From Lentinus brumalis (lineage: Eukaryota; Basidiomycota; Agaricomycetes; Polyporales; Polyporaceae): DNA of 64,000 nucleotides. This document shows positions 12,066 through 23,917 of the stretch, one piece after another (position 1 is the first letter of the stretch; each line of letters starts with the position of its first letter). The DNA is taken from positions 144,942 to 208,941 of the forward strand of contig MARA01000057.1 in NCBI GenBank assembly GCA_001792895.1. The letters are read 5' to 3'. A program made the translations under genes and the position numbers. The notes below the pieces were generated by a model, which worked only from the letters and a program-made list of their open reading frames with translations, was not told where the DNA came from and did no database searches.

Positions 12066-13883
12066 TCAGAAGTCCACCAAAACCGCCTCGGTAGCTGGTA
12101 AGTCCAAACCCTTGCTCAGCACGACGCTCTCCTTCACCACGCTCCCCGACGGGAGCCCACTCGCAGTCTCAAAGCTCTGCCCCGCCCACGTCACGTTCGC
12201 CGTATCGTCCGCATGCTGGATGAGGAACCGCCGCGCGGTCGCGTTCCCGCTCTTCGACCCGCCGGTGAACGCAAAGTCAATGTGGACGCTCGGGCGCGTG
12301 CCTGTGCTGCTCGCGAGCCACGGGTGCAAGTTGATGAAGACGGCGCGGACGAGCTTGCCGCCCTCGAACGCGGCGTACCCGGATACGTTCGAGTCGTTCA
12401 CGGAGAGCTCGACGATGCGCGACGAGCCAGTGCTCCCGACGAGGGTGTTAACAACCAACCCGCCGTAGTATACGGGCTGGACGTGCGGCGGTTGGGGTGG
12501 GTTCAGTGGGGAGTTGTCGATGATGGAGCGGTTGAGGGTGATGGGCTGGATCTGTGGTGCAGGTTAGACTCACGGCCGGAATTGACAGTGTGGGAGGAGA
12601 ACGTGAAGCGTAAGGAGGTGAGACTCACGAAGTTATACTTGTACCCTACGCCTTCGTGGAAGAACGCTTGTTCCATGCCCAACGTCGACGCTTGCAGTGT
12701 GTAGTCGATCATCCAGAGCGCGATGCCCGCGGTGTTACTCACGCCTGGAGCACCGTGGCACGCGATGCTGTTCGTTTCCCTGTTGCAGACGCATCAGATG
12801 CTGGGGCGCGGAGGTCGCAGGAGTGCAACGAACGCACCCTAGAATGTACCGTAAACCCTGTGCATGGGTCGCCGCGATGTCCGCGTTGAAGATTGTAAGG
12901 TTGCTACGAATGGTAGACTTGCTCATGAACGAGACTAGCGGGAAGCTGCCTCCATCGCAGAACGCTGCCGAGTAGCGGTGCTGAGATATCCTATTGCATG
13001 CGAACGCGGGAGCGCATTGCAAACTATCAGCGCTTCTCAATCGTGGAAGTCGATGGCATTAGACTTACACGGAGATATCTTTCCCAGGCGCGCTGTTCAG
13101 AATGCCAAGGTTAAAGATCTGGCGTGGGGTGAAACCTTGACCTGCGAACGCGGCGCCCTGCAGAGAGACAGTTCCATTGCGACCTGTGATGCCGGCGGCC
13201 TGCGCGACCGGGCCCGCAACAGAGATCCAGTCGGGGACGTATTGATTGACGGTCCAGTTGCTCGGGCGAAGGCCGTTGTTCTTGTATAGGTCTGCTTCGT
13301 TCCCGACCTCGATGAGGTCAAGCACAACGCCGGAGCTGGTCACCGAGGGCGTCTTAAACGCCTTGATGATTGACTTGACCATATTGACGGCGTTGGTGAC
13401 GTTGTCGGCACCGAAGTTGACGCCCCACGTCATATGCGTTCCGCTGGGGAGGAACCGCGAAAGCTGGTAGTACTCATCGCCGACGGTGATCGTGGAGGCT
13501 TCGGGATACGGGGTGACGGTGTTCGGAGGAGGGAACTGGTCCTCGTTGATGGTCACCGTGGGCGAGAAGAAGGTGTGATCCTCCGAGTTAGCACCGACGC
13601 GAATGTTGGGCGGGTGGCCGGTGAGTGCGGCGTAGTTGAGGAGGGCGGTATGGACGAACTCGTTGCGCGAGTCGGTGCCCGTCCAGTCCGGCCAGTTGTC
13701 CTGCTCGATGGAGAACGAGACGAGCGTGGGAGAGAGAGTTTGGGCTCCGGACGGAGGTGCAAGCGGGACAGACACGTTCACCGCAGTGACGATGATTGGG
13801 AGGGCGATGGCAGTAGCTATGATGCTCAAGGGCACGATCATGGCGACACTGGGGAGGGGTAGCCTGCAGACCCATGGCGGCAT
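12066..13883 (-). CDS. Secreted glycoside hydrolase family 79 protein
   Basis: Four exons. ATG at 13883 (or 13841) leads into a hydrophobic signal segment (IVPLSIIATAIALPIIVTA). Mature features: FSIEQDNWPDW and SRNEF near the start, IRVGANSEDHTFFSP, LIEVGNEADLY with the likely acid/base Glu in GNE, QHRYSAAFCDGG, then GETNSIACHGAPGVSNTAG carrying the likely nucleophile Glu in GETNS. The last exon is a beta-rich C-terminal domain (YYGG to ATEAVLVDF). The GETNS motif is rebuilt only by splicing (CTAGG/GTGCGT...CAACAG). Introns lie near 13045-12970, 12850-12770 and 12630-12553. GH79 enzymes cleave glucuronic-acid-containing glycans such as those on arabinogalactan proteins or proteoglycans; exact substrate is not readable here. 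Potential N-glycosylation sites fit an extracellular enzyme. Confidence 0.88.
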
Positions 13884-15076
13884 AGCTCATTAAGTAGGCT
13901 GCCCAACGAGATGCAGGAAGCTTGCCGCCACCGGCGTGCCTCTCGTAGAAGGGGCCAAGGTGGTTACGATGGGAAGTGTCGGACGGAAAGGCTGCAAGAA
14001 GTCATCGGACTGGAGCGTGCTCGACATCCGCGATGCGTTCGTGCACTCGTGCGAGGGACCGTCACTGAGAATGGAAGGGATTCGCTCTGCATCCCAGGAC
14101 GACGTTCCAGCCCAGCCCAATAATAGACCGCGCCATGCCGTCGAGGGCAGGGGCGTACAGAGAAGACGAGGTGCCACATACGCCCTGGCATGCATTCCAA
14201 GCACGACCACCGATGGGGGCATGGGACGTCGTGATGCGCTCAACGCCCACCCATCATTGCCGGGTTCGAGCAACGCAGATATTCCTGGGCTGGCATGTTG
14301 GCCCTACGGACGTATTCAAGGAATGCCGCAGCGCATGACGGGAATGTTACGCTTTTGTTTCTGACGGTGTTTCTGACGGCCGTAAGCCGTCTGCGGGTCA
14401 GCTGACAAGGTTTAGGATGCTCTCACCTCCATCAGGCGCATTGTGCGGCGGTTGTATGAACACGGGCTGGCGGCGGCGGACATCGACGCGGAACATTCAA
14501 CAGGAACCTGCTTGCGGCTCGAAGCACTGCCGAGCTCTCCGAGGGAAGCAGGTCGATGACGGAGGATGCGATGGGCATTGTGCGGACTTGTGCGGATCAG
14601 GGCATGAGGCTATTCTGAGGCTCCCACTACCCACGGCGCTGCAGGAAAATATATGCACTGGGAGGCCACGCGCGCAGAACATGCGTACAACAGAATGCTA
14701 CTACAGCATCGTGCACGCAGACTGTCCAATCGGGGTCAACTAGGGTACGAGCATCATACGCAGAACGCACCTATCGGAGGTTATCGACCCTCCATCCGAT
14801 GATGACTGACAACATCAGGCGCAGCCTCGAGGCCACCTCACCCTGGACTTCCAGATGAAACGAACACTAGGCAACTTTCAGAACTACAAGGATGCGCGGC
14901 AGGCAGCTGCTGGCAGCTGGTGGTGGTTTGCTTCCAAGCACTCGCGTCACGCTTGGTATTAAGTAGTATGTGACAGCGCATCACGTGCTGTCTACCGTTA
15001 CGACGGTGTCACATCCACCGCCCCGCCGCGGCGCGCTGAAACGAGTTGTCGCCCGACCCTTGCTCCTGGACCAACA
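13884..15076. other. Divergent intergenic region between GH79 and bL33m
   Basis: About 1.2 kb between two divergent genes, so it holds both promoters. Open frames here do not resemble any protein family and have no consistent exon structure. No clear TATA box was found near either start. Confidence 0.4.
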
Positions 15077-15386
15077 ATGGCTGCGAAGTCCAAGGCTAGG
15101 TGAGTCAAAACATGCAGGCGGAGGTTGTGAAGTCTCGCCCCAAGTATGCTGATGTTTCGGCTTAGGACAATAATCGTCCGGATGGTGTCTACTGCTCAGA
15201 CGGGCTACTTCTACGCGACGCAGAGACTGAGATTGGGCCCGAGGTTAGCGGCGGTGAAATATGACCCTCGAGGTGCGTAGTATGGTTTATGCGGTCGTGA
15301 ACATTTACTGACTTATCTTCTTCTCTGTATCTGCAGTGAAGAGCAGAGTGCTTTTCGTTGAGAGTAAGAAGACAGCGAAGAAGTAG
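15077..15386 (+). CDS. Mitochondrial large-subunit ribosomal protein bL33m
   Basis: A 59-residue protein in three short exons: 15077-15099, 15166-15272 and 15337-15386. Introns are 15100-15165 (GTGAGT...TTAG) and 15273-15336 (GTGCGT...CTGCAG). The spliced protein begins MAAKSKAR, contains VSTAQTGYFYATQRLRLGP and ends VLFVESKKTAKK, which is the L33 family pattern as seen in fungal mitochondrial bL33 (yeast Mrpl39 type). It is a structural part of the mitochondrial 54S ribosomal subunit and contacts rRNA near the E site. Size matches the family. The exons are too short to stand out as open frames, so recognition rests on motif match plus perfect splice phasing. No cysteine pairs are present, as in C-minus L33 forms. 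Confidence 0.93.
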
Positions 15387-15428
15387 AGACCTTCAGAGTC
15401 AACTCCCGGCCCCCGTACCCTTAGTCTA

Positions 15429-15587
15429 TGAAACGTACGGGCAAGCTCGTCACTGCTGCTCGTGTGTCTGGAAGCCCATAACCTACCTCGGTACAATGCG
15501 ATACTTGAGTGGAACAGCCTCAAGTCCTCCCAGCGCTGGACCACCGTGATACGAGCGGAGCGGAAGATGCGAGAGGAACGGGAGTAA
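15429..15587 (+). CDS. Small unknown coding exon downstream of bL33m
   Basis: A plus-strand frame just 42 bp after the bL33m stop ends with a protein-like stretch: AILEWNSLKSSQRWTTVIRA then ERKMREERE and a TAA at 15585-15587. The composition (amphipathic, basic and acidic heptads) looks like a genuine small alpha-helical protein end. The start is unresolved: an ATG at 15428 opens MKRTGKLVTAAR in another frame, so an intron or frame error may lie between. I do not recognise the family. It could be a separate small mitochondrial-type gene. Confidence 0.4.
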
Positions 15588-15619
15588 TTCGAACACACCG
15601 GGTGCATTGCCAGTATGTT

Positions 15620-16330
15620 CCTTTGCTCTGAGACTATCTATCATCCATCCTATCCTCGCATGCTTGGTGCAGTCAGCAGTGGTGTCTGGGCAGGCTTTGC
15701 TGGCTGTCCTGAAGATAACCCGAAGTCTTTCATTGCAAGCGAGTCAAGAAAGCATTCTTATTCTCTCGCGAACAGTACTCTTCCACTCCCCGTACTCTGT
15801 TCTACCCATGTTCTAAGTATCTGCTTTTCATCTGCACGGGCGCCTATTGTCCACTTCCTCAGCCCAAGTACCTTCGTAGTATAAGTTCTTTCGTAGTATA
15901 TGGAGTAACGCCCAGAAATGTCTTATCACGGAATGATGTTCAATGCATCGACTGTTGCCAGAACTGCGAAGTTCCGGTGTGAACTAAGTATATACTTGAC
16001 ACTTGCAAGTTGAACATGAGCGCCTGTCCCGCGTATTCTCGTGAAGGGCGGCCTAGTGCGGCTCATCACGATACAACCACCACTTCCATCACCTGAATGG
16101 TATGTATGTCTTTTCGGCTGCACTGTAAGACATGAATACTGACGGGGATCAGAACATAAATTTACCATGGCCTCCCGCTAAACATCAAGGACTTCGCCAC
16201 TGCCAGTCTGCTACGTGAGATTTCATGCTTCTGGCATGTGTGCGTTGTAATGACGCTCACCCAGCTACCGGGGTCTGCGTATGACGGTCTTCCATCGCCT
16301 CCTGTGGTATTCAGGGCGATAGTGTCAACA
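15620..16330. other. Intergenic, no gene recognised
   Basis: About 700 bases with pyrimidine-rich plus-strand stretches and no supported coding region. It may include the 5' exon or promoter of the gene that follows. Confidence 0.35.
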
Positions 16331-16459
16331 TGGACGTGATGCGCAGGAAGTTGATGATGTCCTCCCAGAGATCCCATAGATCCCCAGGTAGGTTTTCTCT
16401 CCCGGGAAGGCCGTCTTTCGTGGTTGGTACTCACCCTGCGGACAACTAGGTGACCTTAC

Positions 16460-17633
16460 AGAGGCCTCTGCGACCGACTCTCCGGCAACGGCTTCCTCGT
16501 CCTCCTTATACCTAGATGATCTTGTGGCAGCCCGGCGGGACGACTGGCCCAAGCTGCTGGTCACCTCGCCCAACGTTACATACGTACCGAAAATAATGGA
16601 CGGACATGTCTCTCTCTGCATGTTGGCGGACGGCACCTACGGCCCACTCGATCCGACATGCTGGCCTCAGATCTGCCATCGCGAGTTTGCGTACTTCGCG
16701 GCGGTCCAGAAGATCGTCCCCCCTGATCATCGTCATAGCGCATTGTGGAGGCGACCTACGAGCAACGATGTGTGGCCGCTCGAGGATAATCCTGCTCATG
16801 GCTACTTGACCGAGGACTTCATGGCGCCGCTTGCTAAACTGACCAAGGAACTCGCCAGCAAAGTGCGCGCCCACATCTCCCTTGACCCCTCACCACCCCA
16901 CGCTCATCTGCGTTTTCATGAAAAGGTGGTCGTGGATATATGCAAATTCATGCCGATGAATGCCTCGACGCTCCGCGACCACGAAGTGCAACTCGGAATC
17001 TTCCGCCGTCACTGGCTCCTGGCGATGGCATACATGCTGTACTGCGACATGACCTTTGCATCCTACGAAGCGTCCGCTGAACCTCTCCCTGTCCGGACAG
17101 ATCTCATGGGTGCGTGGACGTCGGACCCGGAGGCTGTGATACAGCTCTACAAGAGAGGTATACCAGTGTGGTATGTGCGAAAGTCCTTCCGGGGCGAGTC
17201 TCCTGGGACGAGCACTGGCCGCGAGGTGCCGTTCACGCCGCCGCCGAAGGTATACCCTGCCCCCATCTCTGGTACATCCTTGTACGAAGGGCCCGTCGGA
17301 TATGGCTCGCTCCACGCCACTGTGCGCTTTGGCACTTTCTTGGACGACTCGTATCACGATCTCAAAACATACCGTAACTTCGAAGCAACGGTGATGGCGG
17401 ACTTGAAACGTCCGTTGTGGCCAGCCTCCTCGTTACTTTCCCAACTCCAGATCAACCCTAGGCGACACACAGTGGACTTCGGGTCAGTATCTAGCTGAAG
17501 TGTTTCTGACGGCGGATCTGTGCTCATCGCGAATTCACAGGTTCGGCGCCGTTTTTCAGAGCTGGTAAAGCTCCGCGAGCTGATCATCTTCCCTGGGCTC
17601 GCGCGGGGAGACAGGAGAAGACCTCGCCCCTAG
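16460..17633 (+). pseudogene. Member of an unnamed basidiomycete protein family (one frame break)
   Basis: Main exon from an acceptor at about 16459 (CTTACAG) encodes roughly 340 residues with TSPNVTYVPKIMDGHVSL, REFAYFAAVQKIV, a central RRHWLLAMAYMLYCDMTF and YKRGIPVWYVRKSF. This matches a type of hypothetical protein I associate with expanded families in Agaricomycetes; no function is known to me. A short intron at 17483-17540 (GTCAGT...CACAG) leads to GFGAVFQSW, followed by a TAA at 17566. One extra G in the preceding TGG (17564-17565) would continue the frame as KLRELIIFPGLARG to a TAG at 17631. The 5' end is uncertain; an upstream exon probably joins through an intron at about 16387-16459. 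The break could be a sequencing error. Confidence 0.55.
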
Positions 17634-18363
17634 TAGAGCTTACGTCCGCGGTTAGTGTTGCCTCCTGGCGAGGTCGAACTTCTTGTACGTGCAGACCAGT
17701 GCAGACCTTTTCCACCTCCAAGGCAAGCCACCGCCCGCCCATCCTCCCGTGGGCCCTTGGATCAATGTCTCGTGCGCCTCTACCTCGGTGAGCCCGAGGT
17801 CGTCGCAGTGCTTCTTGCCGCCTCGATAGACTGCCGCCCTCTGTCGCCGCGTTCTGTCCATATACAGTACTTGTTGATCTCACCGACATCTTGTACTAAC
17901 TGCGACGTATACTAGCTGTGTATGACTGTTTGGTCTCGTTTGCCGAGGCCTCAGTTTGTTTGAAACAATGGCAGATCTTGGCAGATATTCGGTTGTTCTG
18001 TGTATGTGCGGGTGCACTCCAACAGAGATGATACTCAAGAGACACGGCGTTATACGGATAGCGCGGGGTAAATAGGATACTTCGTTCGCAACCTCGTCAC
18101 CTACGTATGGGCATGAGATGTACGAATGCACGAATGTACAGGATAGATATGTGCGCATGCAGAGGCTCTACTACGGAATTGAAACATGAGAACGGAACCA
18201 CGAGAAGGACTGCAACAACAAGGATGGATGCGAGAAGCAAACAAGATCATGATGGATGATGCGCACAACAAGAACACCGGAGGTGCTGGAGGGGATGATA
18301 CAGCCGCCGCGCCAGCGCGGTCATCGTACATATACAGCAGCAGCGCTCACCATTCATCGCCTC
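17634..18363. other. Intergenic, no gene recognised
   Basis: About 730 bases between a plus-strand and a minus-strand gene, so two convergent 3' flanks. The right part is purine-rich on the plus strand. No coding region is supported. Confidence 0.4.
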
Positions 18364-19712
18364 CTAGTCCGCCTCCACGAGCTCGAGGTAGCCCTCCGGT
18401 ACGAGAGCGTGGCCCCCGCCCTCCTTCTCGACCACTGCCCAGCCGACACCCCCGCCTCTGCCGACGACGTGGACGATCTGCTCCTCCTCCAGCGCCATCT
18501 CCGCCGTGCCCTCCGGCTCGAACGGGTACAGAGCACGATACAGGCCCGGCACCAGCGCCCGCTCGTCGCCGTCTCCGTCCTGCATCGCATCCTCGAACTC
18601 GTCGTCGTCATCGTCATCGTCGTCGTCCGTGGGGGACGAGGCTGCGAAGTTGCGCTCGAGGTCGGTCTGCGACGGCCCGCCCCCGCCCGGCTCCTGGCCC
18701 GGACCCCAGCTGAAGTGCGTGCTGAGCTTGTTCCACCGGTACGATCCCCACCCGCCTGCGCCGCCCTCCTCCTCCGTCTCGTCCGCCTGCGATGATTCGG
18801 TGGACGACACCGACGCGGCCGAATACGTCGACCAGCGCCGTCGCGGTCGGTTCACTCGGGGTACGTCGGGGCCCTTGCCCACGTGCCGATCGTCGGACTC
18901 GGGGAACCCAAAGTCGCGGATCTTGAAGAGCAGCGAGCGCCGATTAGGCTGCGGCGTGGACGTCACCGTCGTGGTGGAGGACGAGGATGCCTCGGGCTCG
19001 TGCGAGGGCGCCTGGAGGAAGGAGGACGCCTTGGATCGGCGGGAGGAACGACGCGACAGGGCGGTGGAGGCGCGGCGGGAGACGGCTGGGCTTGGTGGTG
19101 CGGGACGAGAGGAGGTGAGTGAGTCGCGGTTCGAGGGCCCTAGAGAGTCGCGAAGCGAGCTCGTGAGAGCGGCTGCGGCCGCGTTGAGCGAGACGGGGGC
19201 GTCCGAGTTCGGTGGAGGGTCAGGTACGGTTATCTGCGTGGTGGGAGTCTTGACAGAGAAGACAGAGCCCGGGGTGGGCGTCGTTGGGGACGCAGCAGTA
19301 GTGATTACGGACAAAGAAGGTGTGGCAGCGGTCGCTGTCGGGGTGACGGCTCCGTCGGCGTGTGGCATGGCTGTCGTGTCGTTGTTGTCGCGGGCGGGTT
19401 CGCGTGCGTTGTCGGTGCCGTTCAGCACTGTTCGCGAGGACGATGGGCGCGATGCAAACTCGTGTGTCCCGAGACGCGGCGGGGGTAGAACGGCGAGCCT
19501 GGCGAGGGGAAAGGAGACGTAGACGCTAAGCGCAATTCTGGATCATTAAAATAAGCTCGGTCCACTGCTTCGGAAACGCAGCGCAACGCACCGGGACTGT
19601 CTTGCGCGACGACAGACATGTCGGGCGCAGTCTTCTGCGTCGTTCGGGGGAGGTTGCTCGGTGTGGGCGGGATTTCGTCGTCGAGGTTCGCGATGAGGAG
19701 GGATTTCACCAA
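18364..19712 (-). CDS. SH3-domain protein, similar to yeast Nbp2-type adaptors (possible frame error)
   Basis: The C-terminal 65 residues form a clear SH3 domain: LYRALYPFEPEGTAEMALEE (ALYDF-like motif and acidic RT loop), GVGWAVV and ALVPEGYLELV. Upstream is a long Ser/Thr/Pro-rich disordered region with an aspartate run and basic patches (SRRASTALSRRSSRRSK). SH3 adaptors of the Nbp2/Skb5 type bring phosphatases or kinases to signalling complexes; this assignment is by domain layout only. The SH3 frame opens without an early ATG. An upstream frame with LVKSLLIANLDDEIPPTPS and AYFNDPELRLAS reads straight into it if one base is added to the G run at 19481-19485 (C run on the coding strand). 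The true start lies at or beyond 19712 and is not resolved. Confidence 0.72.
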
Positions 19713-21070
19713 TTCCCTCGACTTCCCGAATACTAGGTATATCCAGTTTAAACTCCGAAGGGGCCTTTGCTATGGCAATGTCAACTCAGAATCCAAATAT
19801 TGATGATAAGAGGCAGGATAAGCACCTTGTACTCGGATATCGCCCACATTATGTTGCCCATCGTCCGCGACCTTCGTGACTGTCGTCTTCGATGTACACG
19901 CTTCGACGTCTGGTGAAAACTGGGGACCTCATGGCTGCGAAGCCTTTCAAGGCGCGGTGAGTGGTGGTGAGGGCGTGCATACAGCGTGACGACATGAGGC
20001 AACGGGATCGCATAGGCATGCGATGTCGAGGCTTACTGGGTACGTCGTCCACATGCCTAGGGTCGTCTGCATTTCATGATTTTGAATCCAGTCCATGGTC
20101 ATGATGACTTCAACAACGTCAGGGCAGCTGTCACTTACCCGACCGGCTGAAGTACCGAGGGACGTCGGACGGCATTCGTAGAAGCTTGACGTTGAGGTTG
20201 CGAGGAATGCTCAGTGTCAACCCCAGGGTGTACGGGCAATCTTCATGATGGGAGAGGAGAGGAAGAAGGTGAGTGTCAGTTGTATGAAGAATAGCGGCGA
20301 GCTATAGCTCAGCTACGGCTACTCCTCCGTCCGACGAAATGCGTGCTATCCCCGAAACCGGCGCATATAGTGAGTCAATCGTCTAGTTTCAAGCAGCAAT
20401 CACCCTCGGAGGTCGATTGTTAACGGGTGGAACGGGCGCACGACCCTCGAGATGCTCGGGATGGACCATACAGTGGACATTGCGGACAATAATCTGCGTC
20501 GACACTCTATGGACGAGAAAAGATTGCCCTCAGGAAGGCAGGTTTTGATGAGCATTCATCGTGAGTGTTCGAGCGTTCAATCTACAACACCAGACATGGT
20601 ACTGATGGCGGCGCCCAGTGTTACGAGCAGAGTGCGCATATAAGCCAGCATTATCATATGGACACCACCTGTGACGATTCTCCACATGCATCCGTTCACC
20701 CAGGACACAGCGATCGCGACGGCGCTGCCAACGTCGACTACGACTGCCGGATGCACCTTTTGTGTCTCGACGCCGTATGTCGCGAGGACGTACATTTCCC
20801 TTCTAGCGTGGGAGGCAACTACTTGGTAAGCACAGTGTCGAGCACATTAGCCCACCCGTGTCCTGCTCACATGTATCAAGTACATGTGACGACTCCCGAG
20901 CCACCCGTGCTTGTCCTGAACTCGCATACAACGACCGTGGACCTAGCCTATGCGCTCCAATGTCCGAGAGGATGATGTCGTCTGCCACAATTGTTGGTCG
21001 AACACGCCATCCTCAAGGGTAGCAATGCGCCACAAGGTTCGCCTCCTCGTCTCTCTCACCCACCCCTATC
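19713..21070. other. Gene-poor stretch, nothing supported
   Basis: About 1.36 kb. A minus-strand frame near 20577-20795 has two hydrophobic stretches that could be membrane helices, but no exon model could be built around it. Otherwise only short frames. Confidence 0.35.
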
Positions 21071-21489
21071 ATGCCGTCTGCTTCCCGCGAGTGGTACTAT
21101 CCTATTACTACTGGCCCCGTGAAGGAGGATTCGTTCGAAACTCTCCATGTTCCGCCAAGCCAACCCATGCCTCCTCGGAGTATCCTTGGGATGCGTCACC
21201 GGAATGCCCGTGATACCTGTAGCTGACGAACTTTCTAGCCTTCGTTGGCATGAACAACGTGTCATCACCACCGTCCGCATCTACGCAGGATACTCAGACG
21301 TTGGAAAATCAGGTGCCCATCAGCATACTCCGTTTTCTTGGCGGGCGCACCATATCATGGAACTATGCCGGCATCGAGCTTGAGTTTGTGCAACACATGG
21401 GCAGGTCAGGAAGAAGGACAGCGGACGTGCTTCTTAGGGACTATGTACCATACATACCTCTGATCAACCGCCGAAGACTCCTCCGATAG
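21071..21489 (+). CDS. Possible small hypothetical protein
   Basis: ATG at 21071 opens a frame starting MPSASREWYYPITTGPVK and running about 50 codons to a stop near 21214. A second frame continues with SPPSASTQDTQTLENQVPIS and ends at 21489. Joining the two would need a very short intron or a frame correction, so this is a weak call. No family is recognised. Proline- and serine-rich composition suggests disorder. Confidence 0.2.
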
Positions 21490-22131
21490 CATGTAACCCG
21501 CGGCATTGCCCAAAATGGTATGTCGGGAGTACTGCTTCGGGAATGTTGACAAGTGTTACGATAGGTTACTACAGACCGGCGGCGGTGGTCGAAGGAAGAG
21601 CTCAGAACTATTACCTTGTGTATCCTGGGAGATCTACATCGTCAGTTGTCCTTCAATATCTGGCAGCGACTCCGAGGGAAGCCTACCAGCGTACTGCAAT
21701 GGAGTCGCACGTAAGTCATGTACCCATCGATATTTTGTTCTACTTTCTCTTACTTTGCTGCACTAGTCTAACACCCTGACGTGATGAGTCGCACTCGTCC
21801 CCGATAAGACTTGAAAGCGAGCAATTGCGGAGACCGTGACTGAGGTCCGGCCTAACACGATCTCCACCAGAACTCTCTCCCACATGATGTTGGCTTCTAT
21901 CTCCCCGAGGAACATCGTTCATCCTCGCTTTGGGTTTGGTATGTACGCCGCTCATGTGCTTCGTCTTGACCGCGTCTCCTTGTGCCGGAACGCACGAAGT
22001 CATGACCGGACTACCAACCTCCGTAGGCCCTAGGGTATACCGCGGCCCGGCCCAATTTGGCACCGCATGCTGCAAAGACTTCTCTGCGCTTGGCTTGAAC
22101 GGAACCTCTCTTGGCAACAAACCACCGCAGG
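21490..22131. other. Intergenic upstream of the M35 protease
   Basis: About 640 bases with no supported gene. The right end contains the promoter of the protease gene. Confidence 0.4.
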
Positions 22132-22137
22132 TATAAA
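22132..22137 (+). promoter_or_regulatory. TATA box of the M35 protease gene
   Basis: TATAAA in the context GGTATAAAATG lies 84-89 bp upstream of the protease ATG at 22221. Position and sequence fit a strong fungal promoter, as expected for a secreted hydrolase that is switched on by growth conditions. Confidence 0.6.
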
Positions 22138-22220
22138 ATGTGATACGTTTGCGCAAGAGACAGACCGCAGACTTCCGAGTTGCAGTCTTCGCATCCTCAG
22201 TCTCCACTCGAGTACCGGCC

Positions 22221-23714
22221 ATGTTCTCGCTCGCCTTCATTACCCTCACCGTCTCCGCCGCACTCTCGCTCGCCACCCCAGCGAAGCGTGCCCCAGCTCT
22301 CGAGGTGTCGGTCACCGGTGCGTCAGTCCTAGTCGCCATATATAACCAATTATGGTCCTCTCATGCCCCCACTATACAGCGCCGTCTCAGGTTCACTCTA
22401 TCGACGACATTAAGATCACCGCTGCTGTGACGAACACAGGCTCGGAGGATGTGAAGGTGCTCAAGTTCGGCACCATCTTGGACAACCACTACCCGACCCG
22501 CTCTTTCACGGTCAGCAAGGACGGCCTCGTCGCGAACTTCACTGGTATCAAGCTCCACATTGACCTCGAGGCTCTCGACGACTCTGCCTACGTCATCATC
22601 CCCGCCGGCGAGACCGTTGTCGTCGAGCACGAGGGTGATCACACCGCGTTGTCTCCGATACCACCTATATGCTGATGTCGGTTATCCGCAGTTGCGCCAT
22701 TGTACAACTTCGAAGAACTCGGAACGGGGGCGTTTGAGTTCGAGCCTGTGACCGACTTCCAGGTCGTCGAGGCGGATGCGAAGCCCAACGCGTACAAGGT
22801 CAGCGCGGGCAAGGTTAAGGTCAACGTCAAGAACGACGTCGCCAAGCGCGAGATGAAGACTCGCGAGAAGCGCGCCCGGGTCAGCTGCTCGAACAGCAGC
22901 GAGAGCAGTTTCATCTCCTCAAGGTACGCCGCTGCGTTCTTCGTAGTCGCTGGTCCATCAGTGAACAGTGCTTGCGTGCGCCTCTTCAGCTACTCTGAGG
23001 CCAAGTCTCTGGCTTCGGTCGTGGCGAACTACATCTCCACCAATGGCGCGGACAGTCTCTTCAAATCCTACTTCGGTTCTTCCTCGGTAGCTATTCACCA
23101 CCGCCAAGCTTGTGAATTTTCTGCTGACCCGAGCATTGCAGACCAGCACAGTCCGCAACGTCTTCTCCGTAAGTCCTTGGAAGTCGCAGGTCGCCGAGCT
23201 CTCTTCTGATCTGATCACCCATGCCCTACAGGCCGTCGCCAGCGAGAACTCGAGCAGTCGGACGCTCTCTTGCACTGATCCCTACGGTGTGTGCGACGGC
23301 AATGTCATCGCCTACACTGTGACCTCCACCACGAACATTTAGTACGCGACCCCCACGTCCCATGACTCCCTTCGCTGATTGACGCATGCACACGACAGCT
23401 TCTGCTCGATCTTCTACAATGAGGTCACCACTTCCCGCCTCTGCAGCGGCACCACCGTTGCGTCTCGCAACATCCGTGGCGGCACTGTCCTCCACGAGCT
23501 CACGCACGCCCTCTCTGGCACCAACGATGTTGGCTATGGGTGCTCCTATGATCAGAGCCTCGCCGCGTCGAGCCCCAGCCAGGCGCGCAGCAACGCTGAC
23601 AACTACAACGTACGTCCTATCTGTGAAATCTTCGTCTCCTTGACTTGCATCGTGCTTATATGCGGCTTCGGACAGTGCTTCGCCACCCAGGTCTACCAGA
23701 ACACTCAGTGTTAA
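22221..23714 (+). CDS. Secreted deuterolysin-type (M35, aspzincin) metalloprotease
   Basis: Eight exons starting at ATG 22221 with a signal peptide (MFSLAFITLTVSAALSLA). A propeptide/beta-rich N-terminal region follows (IKITAAVTNTGSEDVKVLKF, VAPLYNFEELGTGAF). The catalytic part has YFCSIFYNE and then HELTHALSG, the HExxH zinc site, with GTNDVGYG providing the third Asp ligand as in aspzincins. The protein ends FATQVYQNTQC. Introns fixed by phase: 22318-22379, 22635-22691, 22923-22989, then four more between 23080 and 23680. Basidiomycete members of this family include peptidyl-Lys metalloendopeptidases; specificity is not certain here. Paired cysteines fit an extracellular enzyme. Likely role is protein breakdown for nitrogen supply. 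Confidence 0.93.
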
Positions 23715-23917
23715 ATGCCTCGCGGCTGATCGGTGAAAGCACGGTCAATGGTCGGTATCGGCTCTTGGTCTGTTGAGCACTTAGATGTACGCTTACACAA
23801 TAAAAGTCACAAAGTTGCAACGCTCTACATTGCGATATGACTCCTGTACAACGACGTGCTTGTCTTCTACGATATTCTATTTCGCCGGTTTGAGATCTGA
23901 GTACACCGGTGATGATT

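Noticed and set aside
13890..14364. 142-codon plus-strand frame upstream of the GH79 gene
   Set aside because: No family resemblance and overlapping frames on the other strand are equally long; likely chance in GC-rich DNA.
18506..19522. Long plus-strand frame opposite the SH3 gene
   Set aside because: It is the antisense shadow of the Ser/Thr-rich coding region; the SH3 domain is on the minus strand.
20577..20795. Minus-strand frame with hydrophobic stretches, perhaps a membrane protein
   Set aside because: No neighbouring exons with consistent phase and no recognised family; the stretches are short. Left as a note in the gene-poor region.
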